Below are positions 33,107 to 43,592 of a stretch of DNA of 64,000 nt, piece by piece. The DNA comes from Chitinivibrionales bacterium (GTDB lineage: Bacteria; Fibrobacterota; Chitinivibrionia; Chitinivibrionales; WJKA01). How positions within the stretch are numbered: position 1 is the stretch's first letter; every line of letters starts with the position of its first letter. Location: contig WJLW01000053.1 in assembly GCA_014728295.1 (NCBI GenBank), positions 22,626 through 86,625 on the forward strand, written 5' to 3'. Under the pieces are notes generated by a model that had not been told where the DNA came from, made no database searches, and worked only from the letters and a program-made list of their open reading frames with translations. Position numbers and translations under genes: made by a program.

Positions 33107-33197
33107 AGACACCATCACTGCAATTGCACTAACACGTCTCTCTTTAAACTCCTTTTTTCCAGCCGTTAGAAGCAGCGCTAACGGCTGGTTTTTTTTT
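33107..33197 (+). ncRNA. Putative small RNA, unit 2 of a tandem pair
   Basis: About 91 bases, paralogous to 32748-32838. GCAATTGCACTAACACG and TCTCTTTAAACTCC followed by TTTTTT match unit 1 with few changes. The ACTCCTTTTTT tract (33148-33158) is identical. The terminator stem differs at two positions, both with compensating changes. It lies 41 bases from the end of the convergent secreted-protein gene, so an alternative view is that the hairpin merely ends that region; the promoter and the conserved 5' part argue against this. Confidence 0.72.
33159..33197 (+). terminator. Terminator of sRNA unit 2
   Basis: CCAGCCGTTAG (33159-33169) and CTAACGGCTGG (33178-33188) form an 11-pair stem with the same AAGCAGCG loop as unit 1, followed by nine T. 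Relative to unit 1 the pairs at stem positions 3 and 9 change from G-C to A-T and from G-C to T-A. Confidence 0.95.
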
Positions 33198-33238
33198 GGC
33201 ACAGCGGGGGGTGAACTGCTGAAAGGAGAGCTTTCTGT

Positions 33239-35911
33239 TCACGGAGCCATGATTTTGCGCACGAGCGTTTGCCCGCCGTGTTCGACGGCAATCCAGCAGA
33301 CGCCTTTGGGCAACTCCTGCTTTTCGAGCACAATTCGGGCTGCCCCGCTATTATGCAGCGTGTGAATAATTCTTCCCTGCGATGAATACAATTTGGCCTT
33401 GTTCCAGTGCGCAAGGTTGATATGCAGCAGGATATTGCCGGATCCGGTAGTATTGGTCACCCTCACAGCCCGCTCGGCACTCGACTTATCCGGTGAGGCA
33501 AGGTTGACGCTTGCGGTTATGGTGAAAAAATCATCCGATATATCAAACAAGTCACCGTCGTAGTTGGTAACCTTGAGCAGACATTGATTGCCTGCCAGCG
33601 CCACGCCGTTTATATCGATTGGAACCTTCCACGCAAAGTTTTCCCAGTCGGATGCGGTGGGGGCGATTTCGGTGGTAGTCAGCTCGTACCAGTTGCTGCC
33701 TTCATCGGGAGAGAGAAAAAGCCGGGCTTCGTTTGCCATGCTCTGATTCGTCAGCCAGGTAATATGCATCGTACCGCCCACGGCAGCCTGCTCACCACCA
33801 TTGTAGGAGGTCAACGTGAAAGCTTCAACCGGCTCGACGATAATACCGGCCAGGATCGGTGACATCGAACTGTTGGCTTCCCGAGCAAGCTCAATGGTCA
33901 GCAGGCTGTCGGTAACTTCCACTTCCGTCACAATCTGTATTGCTTTATCCGGCCCTCCCGCAATTTTGTATAGGTCAACCGGATCGACAGAGGCTTTCCG
34001 CCCGTTGAGGGTAGCCCGGTAAATGCGCGCGCCTTCGCCCGATGCCCAGCATTCAGCCGCGAGTAACGAAACCCGGTACGTGTTGTTGGGAACACGAATC
34101 TTGTAGCCTACTTCGATATGGCGTATTGATGTGTATACCTCATCATCGTCAGTGTCGCCTATTGCCCGTGAGATAACCGTTTCATTGCCGTAGACGGTGT
34201 AGCCGTACGTTTTGTCGTCGGCCCACTCCTGATCGCCGACATAATCCTGATACTCGCCGCCCGCCAGGTTGACTTTGAATGGAATGTCGACGGTTGCATT
34301 GAGCGTGGTGACCGATACGGTATTGCTCGCATCCGATCTGTTACCGGCCCGGTCTCCTGCGCGTACAATAAATTCGAAGCTCGTTCCCGATGCAAGTCCC
34401 GTTGCAGAATAGTTCGTCGAGCTCGTGCTGTCAATCAGTTTGCCGTCCTGGAAGAGGTAATAAGCCGTTACCTTGACATTATCGCTTGACGCATTCCAGG
34501 CGAGGTCGGCACTCGACCGGCTGACGAACGTTTGACGAAAATTACCCGGATTAGACGGTTTCTGATTGTCAACCAGTGTCGAGTCGTCGTCATAAATCGT
34601 TATCGCCACCTTCCGTTCGCCGAGAGTTGCAGTCTTTGCATTAGAAAGCGTCAGGCCCAACTCTTCGTCGCCTTCTTTGGCAGTGTCATCGGTGATCGAA
34701 ATCGCAATCGTTTTATCGTTTCCGTCATTATCGTTCCAGGTAAGGGTGCCGGATTTTTGTGTGTAGTCGCTTCCGGCTTTGGCCGAACCGTCGGCTGTTG
34801 TGTAATCGACTGACACGGAGCCGGTTTTTCCGCCGATACGCTGTACTTTGAGTGTTGCCTCGCCGGCATTTTCATTTATGCGGATGCTGTTTGATGCGAC
34901 CTGAATTTTTCCGGCAACCGATGCCGGTACGGGAAGGTCACCCACCCAGAAATCGGGGTGCGTTTCGTGTGAAAGAGCGTTGCTGCTGCCTTTCCACACA
35001 TTGTAAATATCGCCCCGGTAACTATCTCCGTCCTTGATCCCCTGATGCACTTTAAGCACGGCAACGCCGCTGCGGTTATCCCACATAAAAACAATCCACT
35101 CATTGCTGTTGGCGGCAAAACGCTGGCTGTCAAAAATTACCCTTGGTTCGCCGTTGCTGTAGGTCTCATGACTGAACCATTCGTAAATGTAGTCGTCCAT
35201 ATCATTGGCCCACGTCCATTCGTGGCAGCGCATGTAAGTATGTGCCCGTCGATCGGGTTGCCCGCCGATATTCGGGTTCAGACCTGTCCCATTTTCGGTA
35301 AGAAGTTTCCCGTCGGGGGAAATACTCGGCGAACAGCCATAGCCATATTGCTTTTCCTGCCCCGTGTTCAGATTAATTTTCGTAGGATCATGACTCTCCC
35401 AGGCGCCACTGCCGCCGCTGTTATCCCGCGCCGCAAGCCGGGTTCCCGATTTGTCAATTGCAATTTCGCCAAGATACTTGCGATTTCCCCGAAATATCTC
35501 GATCTGTTCACCTGTCAGGGCGTTGATTTTGTAGAATAAACCGGTATTATTGCGCAGGTAAAGTACGCAATTATCGTCGGGTCGGTAGGTGGCTATCGGA
35601 TTGCGCGAGCATCCCGTTTTCGTATCCTTGACCAGGTTTTCATTTTTGCCGTCATTGTCAAGGCGATGGATTTTACCGTCGGTGGTAATGGTATAAATGT
35701 AGTTTCCGTCTGCCGACCAGCATGCATGATCGAGATTGGAACGCGAATGAATTTGCTGAGGCTGGTGCTGTCCACCATCTACCTTTATGAGCCACACCTT
35801 TTCTCTGCTGCCGTAAACAACCCACCCATCAACCGGCGCGGCAGGTACATGTCCAAATCCGGCACACACCAAAACGATACAAAATGCAGTGATAAAGTGT
35901 CGATACTTCAC
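33239..35911 (-). CDS. Large secreted multidomain protein: TolB-like propeller, Calx-beta, fibronectin III, malectin-like region, C-terminal sorting-like domain
   Basis: 890 residues from a GTG at 35911, chosen because GGAGG lies 6 bases upstream and a signal peptide follows at once (FITAFCIVLVCAGFGHVPAA). Residues about 30-340 resemble a TolB/WD-type propeller (CWSADGNYIYTIT, SPSISPDGKLLTENG). About 345-460 is a Calx-beta domain (VDYTTADGSAKAGSDYTQKSG without a break, EGDEELGLTLSNA). About 465-560 is a fibronectin III domain (AWNASSDNVKVTAYYLFQDG). About 565-700 resembles malectin-like sugar-binding modules. The last 80 residues look like a sorting domain (LYSSQGRIIHTL, LPKGVCWIAV). Probable surface or extracellular carbohydrate-related protein; the substrate is unknown. 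Confidence 0.82.
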   Translation of the reverse strand: MKYRHFITAFCIVLVCAGFGHVPAAPVDGWVVYGSREKVWLIKVDGGQHQPQQIHSRSNLDHACWSADGNYIYTITTDGKIHRLDNDGKNENLVKDTKTGCSRNPIATYRPDDNCVLYLRNNTGLFYKINALTGEQIEIFRGNRKYLGEIAIDKSGTRLAARDNSGGSGAWESHDPTKINLNTGQEKQYGYGCSPSISPDGKLLTENGTGLNPNIGGQPDRRAHTYMRCHEWTWANDMDDYIYEWFSHETYSNGEPRVIFDSQRFAANSNEWIVFMWDNRSGVAVLKVHQGIKDGDSYRGDIYNVWKGSSNALSHETHPDFWVGDLPVPASVAGKIQVASNSIRINENAGEATLKVQRIGGKTGSVSVDYTTADGSAKAGSDYTQKSGTLTWNDNDGNDKTIAISITDDTAKEGDEELGLTLSNAKTATLGERKVAITIYDDDSTLVDNQKPSNPGNFRQTFVSRSSADLAWNASSDNVKVTAYYLFQDGKLIDSTSSTNYSATGLASGTSFEFIVRAGDRAGNRSDASNTVSVTTLNATVDIPFKVNLAGGEYQDYVGDQEWADDKTYGYTVYGNETVISRAIGDTDDDEVYTSIRHIEVGYKIRVPNNTYRVSLLAAECWASGEGARIYRATLNGRKASVDPVDLYKIAGGPDKAIQIVTEVEVTDSLLTIELAREANSSMSPILAGIIVEPVEAFTLTSYNGGEQAAVGGTMHITWLTNQSMANEARLFLSPDEGSNWYELTTTEIAPTASDWENFAWKVPIDINGVALAGNQCLLKVTNYDGDLFDISDDFFTITASVNLASPDKSSAERAVRVTNTTGSGNILLHINLAHWNKAKLYSSQGRIIHTLHNSGAARIVLEKQELPKGVCWIAVEHGGQTLVRKIMAP

Positions 35912-36393
35912 TCTTTCCTCCGACAGGCTGTTTGGAACCGAACTTAATCGTTTAAATAGCGTTTCCAAGGTGGAAGGCACATTTTGCTTTGCGAAACTGA
36001 GCACGTGCTGCTTGCTTAAACGCTGAAACACCTGCTTGATTCCCCGCTGATGAAGAATTATAATATAATGAATAAGAATAAGAATTGCTGAAGAAAAATT
36101 TCCCCTCCTAATTGTCAAATAAAGTATATCGCGACTCGGTCAACGTGAACTCTTGAATTAAGCGTACACAAACCTTTGAACTAAGGCGTTGAACGCAAAG
36201 CAGCCGGCAGTATCAGTTGTATCGCCGAAGTAATCAGACCAATGCGGCATTTGGGGTACACCTGCAAAAAATATTGATTATATTATTCTTGCAAAAATAA
36301 ATTGCTTTCTTACTTACCCCACCCCCTTGAGTATGCAGCAAAAAGGCTTAAAGGGTTGATATTTTCAATACATTGGCGATCGTGAGGAGAACT
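35912..36393. other. Intergenic region between two divergent secreted-protein genes
   Basis: About 480 bases, markedly AT-rich near 36050-36080 and 36280-36310, as expected for divergent promoters. A minus-strand TATAAT-like box is present in the first AT-rich patch, but no convincing -35 partner. The minus-strand frame extends to 36118 without a ribosome site. No repeat or RNA gene found. Confidence 0.5.
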
Positions 36394-39237
36394 ATGCATT
36401 CTGTTCTATCTGTATGGCTGATAATTTGTTTGCTTGCCGCGTCGGCCTTTGCCCAGTCGGATTATACCAATACCCTGAACATGAAAATGATAGCGTTGCA
36501 AGCCGGCGCCTTTACTATGGGAGAATATAATACAACCTCCGGCATCAGCAATAAATCAAAAGTGGATCTCGGACAGGGCGAACCCGATGAGCATCCGGTT
36601 CACCAGGTAACGCTGTCGTACGACTTCTTTTTATCTGAGCTGGAAGTTTCGGTGGAGCAGTTCCGCCAATTCGATGCGAGTTATGTCCACGCCGACCGTA
36701 TCTGCCCTCAATGGAATCAGCCCAATGACAATTCATCGAGCGGCCGGGCGGCGTTAGTCAACTGGCATGAGGCGGTTGCATTTTGCGAGTGGTTGACACA
36801 AACAGAAGGCAAGACGTATCGTCTGCCTACCGAAGCCGAATGGGAGTATGCGGCCCGCGGCGGGACGACGCAACTCTGGCCCGGCGGCGGGACCGAACCT
36901 CCCGGCGATTTCAATGAACCGAATCCGTGGGGCTTGAAATCGATGTTCACGCTGCCGACCGAGTGGTGCCGCGACTGGTACGGCTGGTATCCCGAAGAGG
37001 ATGTTACCGATCCGGTCGGGCCCGAATGGGGACATGTCAAAATCGTGCGCGGCAGCCGTGTCGGCAGCACATCACGGGACGGTGACGGCTATCACGACGG
37101 GCCCTATTGGCGACGCCCCGCCAACCGCGGCGGACTGGCTCCCGACTATCCGCCGGATGGTTCCGACTTCACCACCGTGGTCGGCTTCCGCATAGTACAG
37201 GGAGACCTGCCGCCGACCGCGCCAACCGGCTACGTACCGCCTTTTCCGCTCAATTGCGTCAAGCAAACGTCTGCATTCGAGCACGGCCCCGACATGCAGC
37301 AGCCCTGGTTTCTTGAACGACCGATTCTGCCGATGCCCTCAGACGATCGCGACGGTCAGCACTCCGGACCGGCAGGTACTCATAAAGCGGCTATGGAAGC
37401 TGGTTTTTACAGCTTCGAGCATGCGCGCAACCACGATCCTGCGCTGGCCATTCTGGACAATGGCGACATATTTGCGATTTACTATACCGACGAAACCGAA
37501 CGTTCGCCTTCGATGACCTACGTCGGTTGCCGCAAGCGCGCCGGCGCCAACGAGTGGGACTGGCCTGAAATCATACTTGACTGTCCGGACCTGGCCGAGC
37601 ATCCTCCCATGCTGATGAATGACAGCACAACTATTTATTTCATTACCGGGACCGAAGGATTGACCGGTCCCAGCGGCCAAAGCGACCGGCCCACCTTCAA
37701 ATGGATAACCTCAACCGACAACGGCGCCTCCTGGAGTTCGTGGATTTTTTCGGCGCTCGCCGGTTCCTGGCCCAACAGCAGCACATTCAGGGACAAGGGC
37801 GGCACGATGTTCTGGAGCATCGACGGGGGAACCCTGTGTCGATCCGACGACAATGCAAAAACCTGGCGCCGGGGCAGCTCAATTGGCGGAACTCATTCTC
37901 AATTCGCCCCGGGCAAAGATATCGCAACACTCGTCGGCATTGCGATTCGAGGAAAAAACCAGCGCTACCTGTCGACCAACAAAGGCGTAAGCTGGCAAGC
38001 ACAGGGCGAGGTGCCGTTTAATCAGATCAGTTCCGGGCAACGCGCCACACTCATTCGCCTGAGCAGCGGCAATCTTTTCTTTGCCATAACCGAAAACGGC
38101 GGTATGGTCGGGCTTTCCACCGATGACGGCGCGACCTGGCGCAAAAAGCGTCTCCCACCGGTACGCGACTTCATGAACATGGGTTACTGTATCGCACGTC
38201 AAGCGCCAAACGGCGTGATTCATCTCATTTCGAGCCAGAACTGGCCAAGCATGCACTATGAACTCAACGAGGCCTGGATACTTTCGGACAGCGGACGAAT
38301 GACCTTACCCGATCCTGCCGGCACCCGCAAAAACCATACGGAATCCGGCAACGATGGCGGAACGATCGGTTGGAGCGCACTTGAGTCCGACGACGGGCGT
38401 TACGTATTGCATGGACGCGAAATGCACACCTATGCCGGTGGAATTTCTAAATACGAAGTCACCTGGCACAACGGCATCAAAGTCGGCACCGAAGCCTTCC
38501 GGTATCCCGACGGCAGCAAAAAGTGGGAGCGTATTCACGGCGAAGAAGGGACCCTTGACATCTGGCGTCAATTCTGGCGCAACGGAACCATGCGCAGCGA
38601 ATCGCGCTGGAAAGAGCATTTCCAGGCGCATACCACGGCAACGGTATGGGACCGCACCGGCGCCGTTGTCTCAGAAGTAAATTTCGATATCCAGCGGCGA
38701 AACAAAGCTTATGCTACCAGTGAATTCTACGGTATTTGTGTATCCCGCATCGGAAAGGGATCGGTAGCAGTCGACCGGACATATCGCGCTCAACCGGGTC
38801 AAACAATTAACCTGACCGCTGAGCCCGCTTCCGGCGAACGCTTTCTACGCTGGGAGGGCGATCTTCAGGGAAACACCAATCCGACAAGCGTGGTTATGGA
38901 CGAGGATAAATTGATTTATGCGGTCTTCACCGGCGACCATCAATCTCACCTGCGAAAGCCGGCTTCACCGCCCACCAGAGCCATCATGCTGCACATACGA
39001 TCAGCCAACTGGCTCAAAAAGGTACCCTTATTGGTGACACAGCCTGCTGAAACTGTTACAATCTCGATTTTCAATGCGCAGGGCAAATGTGTGCTGCGTC
39101 GGCAATTCAAACCTCAGGCTGGTAGGCACACGCTTGAGGCAGGTTCGCTTGGAACGGGCATGTTTGTTTTGCAGGCGGGAACAAACGGAAAACGCAGCGT
39201 CACGCCGTTGCTGATTGCCCCCCTGCACAAGCGCTGA
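36394..39237 (+). CDS. Secreted SUMF1-like protein with sialidase-type Asp-box repeats and C-terminal sorting-like domain
   Basis: 947 residues from ATG 36394 (GAGGAG upstream), signal peptide ending SAFAQ. Residues about 25-275 form a formylglycine-generating-enzyme-like domain (ALQAGAFTMGEY, YRLPTEAEWEYAARGG, VRGSRVG). The pair of cysteines used by true formylglycine enzymes near the C-terminal end of the domain is absent, so this is probably a binding or structural variant. About 330-700 is a six-bladed-propeller-like region with Asp boxes (STDNGASWSSW, STNKGVSWQ, STDDGATW). About 795-860 matches an InlB-type bacterial repeat (GERFLRWEGDLQG). The end (LGTGMFVLQAG) resembles a sorting domain. 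Likely acts on extracellular glycans. Confidence 0.82.
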   Translation: MHSVLSVWLIICLLAASAFAQSDYTNTLNMKMIALQAGAFTMGEYNTTSGISNKSKVDLGQGEPDEHPVHQVTLSYDFFLSELEVSVEQFRQFDASYVHADRICPQWNQPNDNSSSGRAALVNWHEAVAFCEWLTQTEGKTYRLPTEAEWEYAARGGTTQLWPGGGTEPPGDFNEPNPWGLKSMFTLPTEWCRDWYGWYPEEDVTDPVGPEWGHVKIVRGSRVGSTSRDGDGYHDGPYWRRPANRGGLAPDYPPDGSDFTTVVGFRIVQGDLPPTAPTGYVPPFPLNCVKQTSAFEHGPDMQQPWFLERPILPMPSDDRDGQHSGPAGTHKAAMEAGFYSFEHARNHDPALAILDNGDIFAIYYTDETERSPSMTYVGCRKRAGANEWDWPEIILDCPDLAEHPPMLMNDSTTIYFITGTEGLTGPSGQSDRPTFKWITSTDNGASWSSWIFSALAGSWPNSSTFRDKGGTMFWSIDGGTLCRSDDNAKTWRRGSSIGGTHSQFAPGKDIATLVGIAIRGKNQRYLSTNKGVSWQAQGEVPFNQISSGQRATLIRLSSGNLFFAITENGGMVGLSTDDGATWRKKRLPPVRDFMNMGYCIARQAPNGVIHLISSQNWPSMHYELNEAWILSDSGRMTLPDPAGTRKNHTESGNDGGTIGWSALESDDGRYVLHGREMHTYAGGISKYEVTWHNGIKVGTEAFRYPDGSKKWERIHGEEGTLDIWRQFWRNGTMRSESRWKEHFQAHTTATVWDRTGAVVSEVNFDIQRRNKAYATSEFYGICVSRIGKGSVAVDRTYRAQPGQTINLTAEPASGERFLRWEGDLQGNTNPTSVVMDEDKLIYAVFTGDHQSHLRKPASPPTRAIMLHIRSANWLKKVPLLVTQPAETVTISIFNAQGKCVLRRQFKPQAGRHTLEAGSLGTGMFVLQAGTNGKRSVTPLLIAPLHKR

Positions 39238-39241
39238 TTGC

Positions 39242-41998
39242 TTATTTCTCTTTGAGCACCGGTAAAAGCTTCTTGCTCAAATCGGCCATAACGTAGGGTT
39301 TTGCCATGCAGTCAACAAAGCCGTATTCACGGTAATTCGCCATGACCGGAACATTCGAGTAGCCACTGGAGACGATTGCCTTGACATTGGGGTCGAGTTC
39401 TTTGAGCTTTTTAAGTGTCTCGACACCCCCCATACCGCCAACGATAGTTAGATCGAGTATCACGGCATCAAACGGCTCATTTTTGTCTCTGGCAGCCTTG
39501 AAAACTTCCGTTGCCTCCTGACCATTTACCGCCGATGCGACAGTGTAGCCCAGCGTGGAGAGGATTTGCACGGCAACCTTGAGTACAATTGGATCGTCAT
39601 CCATCAGCAGAATATTTCCGCTGCCCAAGACGGACTCATCAGTATCGTTTTGCGACTCAACTTCGTCATTCTCGGTAGCAGGAAGCAGAATCGAGAAAGC
39701 AGAGCCTTTGCCGACGGTCGATTCAACAGAAATGTGCCCTTTATGCTGCTTGATAATCGAGTAGCAGGTTGCCAGCCCGAGCCCGCTCGAGCTTTGCCGG
39801 GTGGAGAAGAACGGATCGAATATTTTCGGCAGGTCTTTGTCGTCAATACCGCTGCCGGTATCTTTGATGACAATTTTGATATAGCGACCGGCACGCAGCG
39901 AGACAACCTCGCCTTTTTTCAACCGGACATTGGCAACCGAGATGTCGACAGTGCCGCCGTCAGGCATGGCCTGCGCCGCATTGAGCACCAGATTATTGAT
40001 GACCTGACTGATCTGTCCGGTATCGATGGCGACTTTCCAGAGGTTGTCTTCCAGCTCGAAGCTGCAAACCACGTTAGCGCCATGCAGAGCAAAGTGCGCC
40101 GAATCGCGGACGACATCAGCAATAGATGTCGTCTGCATCACGGGTGATCCGCCTTTGGAAAAGGTGATCAATTGCTGCGTAAGATTGCGTGCCCGCTTCG
40201 ATGCCTTCAACGCGCTTTGCAGGGAATCGTAAATTTTAGTCCCTTTTTCGGCTTCGGTTAATCCCAGCGAAATGTTGCCCAGGATTGCGGTGAGAATATT
40301 GTTGAAATCATGCGCGATGCCACCTGCCAGTACGCCGATCGATTCAAACTTCTGGCTGTTTTGCAGCTCCTTTTCAATTTGTCGTTTTTCAGTGATATCC
40401 CGGATGAATCCAAGCGCGGCCGGTTTGCCCTCAAACTGGATATAGCTTACGTTGAGCTCGACGTCCTTTTTCGTGCCGCTTTTGGAGACAAATGTCGCTT
40501 CGAAGCGCAGCGCCTTTTTGCGATCATTGAAAAACGAGGAGATAGTGCTCGCAACGCTTTGGGCTGAGTCCGGTTCTATGCAATCCAGCAGTTTTTTGGC
40601 GGTGAGCTCCTCAACGTTATACTCGAGCATTCTCGCAAAGGTGGTATTGGCAAAAGCGATCTGCATGTCCTGAATGATACAGATGCCGTCATTGGTGCGC
40701 TCAACCACCTCCCGGTATTTCTCTTCGCTTTCGTAAAGACTTTCTTCGGCCTTTTTGCGCTCGGTGATGTCGCGGGCAATGCCCTGAATGGCAATCGGTT
40801 TACCCTTTTCGTAAATTACCGAAGCTTCGGACTCGATGCAAATGGTTCCGCCGTCCTTCTTGCGTACGGTGTATTCGACCGGCTCTTCCTGTTTGCCCGC
40901 TTTTTTGAGTTTCTCGGTATCGGTTTCGAATTTGGCGTATTCGCCCCGGTCGAGCAATTCGGCGATCTTGATCTGACCAAGCTCGTTTTTTGAATAGCCC
41001 AGCGTGCTCAGCATAACGCCGTTTGCTTCGAGTATCGTACCCCTGAAATCGTAAATGAAAACCCAGGAAGTTGAGCGGTCAAACAGCGCCCGGTAGCGTT
41101 CGAGAGTATCTTTGAGCACCTGCTCCTGCATCTTACGTTCCGCAATATCGCGTACGATTGCCGCCACGGCCGTCTGTCCCTCCCAGAACGTTTCGGCAGC
41201 CGAAAGTTCGACCGGCACCGGTACGCCATCGTTGCGAACAAGAATAGTTTGAAACTGGAACGGAACTTCCAGGCGGGCAATGATGCTTTTGAGGTAATTA
41301 TTGACGTTTATTTTCTCATCAACATGGATAATGTCATCAACATTGCAATTGTGGAGAGCTTCGACCGTCGAACCGGCCATGACGGCGATGCGCTGGTTGG
41401 CATACACCAGGCGAAACTCACTGTCGATGATGATAAGTCCGTCGTGTGCGTTCTCGGCCAGCAGCCTGAAGTTGTCCTGGCTTTCCGACTGGGCGTATTC
41501 GGCTTCCTTGAAATCGTTTACGTCCTGCAGTACGCCAAGTATGATGAGCTGGGCATGCGCGCCCTTACGCTTCTGGGGCCGGCCAATATCCCGAACCCAT
41601 TTAAGTGAACCGTCTTTGCAAATGATGCGAAATTCAAGCACATCGCCGTGGCCGGTGATGAGTTTGTTGAAATGCCGGCGATAGTGCAGCATATCATCGG
41701 GATAGATGAGCGCTTTCCATTCGCCCAGCTCCGAAATCTCTTCAACGCTGTAGCCGCTGATTTCGGAAAAAATCATATTCAGCCGGTCGCCCGAGAGCTT
41801 GCCGGTGGCTTCCATGACCAGCCCGTAGCCGAAAGTGCCGGCCAGCTCGCTGATGAGGCAATTGCTCAGTCCGTCAAGGTCGCCGGCTTCCAGGCGTGCA
41901 AATTGCAGAACCGAACACGCGCTTCCGTCAAGTTTTTTCTGCAGTACGCTGACTTTATCGATGAGCTGTGTTTTGGTGAGCCGCGACATGCTTGTCAT
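39242..41998 (-). CDS. Hybrid sensor histidine kinase with four PAS domains and a C-terminal receiver
   Basis: 918 residues, soluble, no membrane span. A short N-terminal coiled coil, then four PAS domains (about 55-165, 170-285, 295-415, 420-540; each ending in a version of IVRDIAERK/IARDITERK/FIRDITEKR). The phosphoacceptor helix is GGIAHDFNNILTAILGN (about 555-571), the ATPase domain has VINNLVLNAAQAMP, DTGSGIDDKDLP and GLGLATCYSIIK, and a receiver domain with MDDDP and DAVILDLTIVGG ends the protein. The last gene of the chemosensory cluster on this strand, 59 bases after cheB. The stop lies 4 bases from that of the convergent secreted protein. Confidence 0.9.
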   Translation of the reverse strand: MTSMSRLTKTQLIDKVSVLQKKLDGSACSVLQFARLEAGDLDGLSNCLISELAGTFGYGLVMEATGKLSGDRLNMIFSEISGYSVEEISELGEWKALIYPDDMLHYRRHFNKLITGHGDVLEFRIICKDGSLKWVRDIGRPQKRKGAHAQLIILGVLQDVNDFKEAEYAQSESQDNFRLLAENAHDGLIIIDSEFRLVYANQRIAVMAGSTVEALHNCNVDDIIHVDEKINVNNYLKSIIARLEVPFQFQTILVRNDGVPVPVELSAAETFWEGQTAVAAIVRDIAERKMQEQVLKDTLERYRALFDRSTSWVFIYDFRGTILEANGVMLSTLGYSKNELGQIKIAELLDRGEYAKFETDTEKLKKAGKQEEPVEYTVRKKDGGTICIESEASVIYEKGKPIAIQGIARDITERKKAEESLYESEEKYREVVERTNDGICIIQDMQIAFANTTFARMLEYNVEELTAKKLLDCIEPDSAQSVASTISSFFNDRKKALRFEATFVSKSGTKKDVELNVSYIQFEGKPAALGFIRDITEKRQIEKELQNSQKFESIGVLAGGIAHDFNNILTAILGNISLGLTEAEKGTKIYDSLQSALKASKRARNLTQQLITFSKGGSPVMQTTSIADVVRDSAHFALHGANVVCSFELEDNLWKVAIDTGQISQVINNLVLNAAQAMPDGGTVDISVANVRLKKGEVVSLRAGRYIKIVIKDTGSGIDDKDLPKIFDPFFSTRQSSSGLGLATCYSIIKQHKGHISVESTVGKGSAFSILLPATENDEVESQNDTDESVLGSGNILLMDDDPIVLKVAVQILSTLGYTVASAVNGQEATEVFKAARDKNEPFDAVILDLTIVGGMGGVETLKKLKELDPNVKAIVSSGYSNVPVMANYREYGFVDCMAKPYVMADLSKKLLPVLKEK

Positions 41999-42057
41999 AA
42001 TACAACGCTACCCTTGATGAGCCGGACAATCCGCTAATTGAACCGAAATAAATGAAG

Positions 42058-43107
<1,050 letters not shown>

Positions 43108-43127
43108 TCAGCGACCGCATTGTGCAC

Positions 43128-43592
43128 CTATGCCTGCGCCGTCCGCAAGACAAACAACACCTGATTGCCTTCCGCCTCGAGCCAGACAGCCTGCGGATCG
43201 CCGTAATCCGTCGCAAGTTCCTGCTTGTCAAGTGTGCGGGGAATTGACAAATCATAAACCGGTTCACTCCCGTACACCTCGGTAAGCAGATTGCCGACGA
43301 TCATATTCAAAATTTCCTTGAGTGCATCCAAACCTTTGCGTGAAGCATTCTCATCGTCTTCTTCAACCCCCAGCATATTGGCCGCAGCATAGCGCGAAAA
43401 ACCCGATCCCGCCCACATATGCATTGCGCCGCCGGCACTGCCTTTAAACTCCAGCGCCACTCCGTCGGCCTGCCAGCTATCCAACTGCGGTTCGGATCCC
43501 GCCTCCATCGGATCGGCGAAAATAAATGCGGCATTTTCCAGTACGCTGCTGATGACCTGCCGGGCGGTATCTTTGCAATCCTGATCATTCAT
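43128..43592 (-). CDS. CheX/CheC-like chemotaxis phosphatase
   Basis: 154 residues from the ATG at 43592, with GGGAGG 5 bases upstream. The helix DALKEILNMIVGNLLTEVYG carries the Glu-x-x-Asn catalytic pair typical of CheC/CheX/FliY phosphatases, and GAMHMWAGSGFSRYAAANML is the matching beta/alpha motif. It should dephosphorylate a CheY-like partner. It overlaps the end of the receiver gene just upstream by eight bases, which makes that receiver its probable partner. Confidence 0.78.
   Translation of the reverse strand: MNDQDCKDTARQVISSVLENAAFIFADPMEAGSEPQLDSWQADGVALEFKGSAGGAMHMWAGSGFSRYAAANMLGVEEDDENASRKGLDALKEILNMIVGNLLTEVYGSEPVYDLSIPRTLDKQELATDYGDPQAVWLEAEGNQVLFVLRTAQA

Noticed and set aside
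35912..36118. N-terminal extension of the large secreted protein.
   Set aside because: No ribosome site and no protein-like composition; a GTG with GGAGG upstream followed at once by a signal peptide is a better start.
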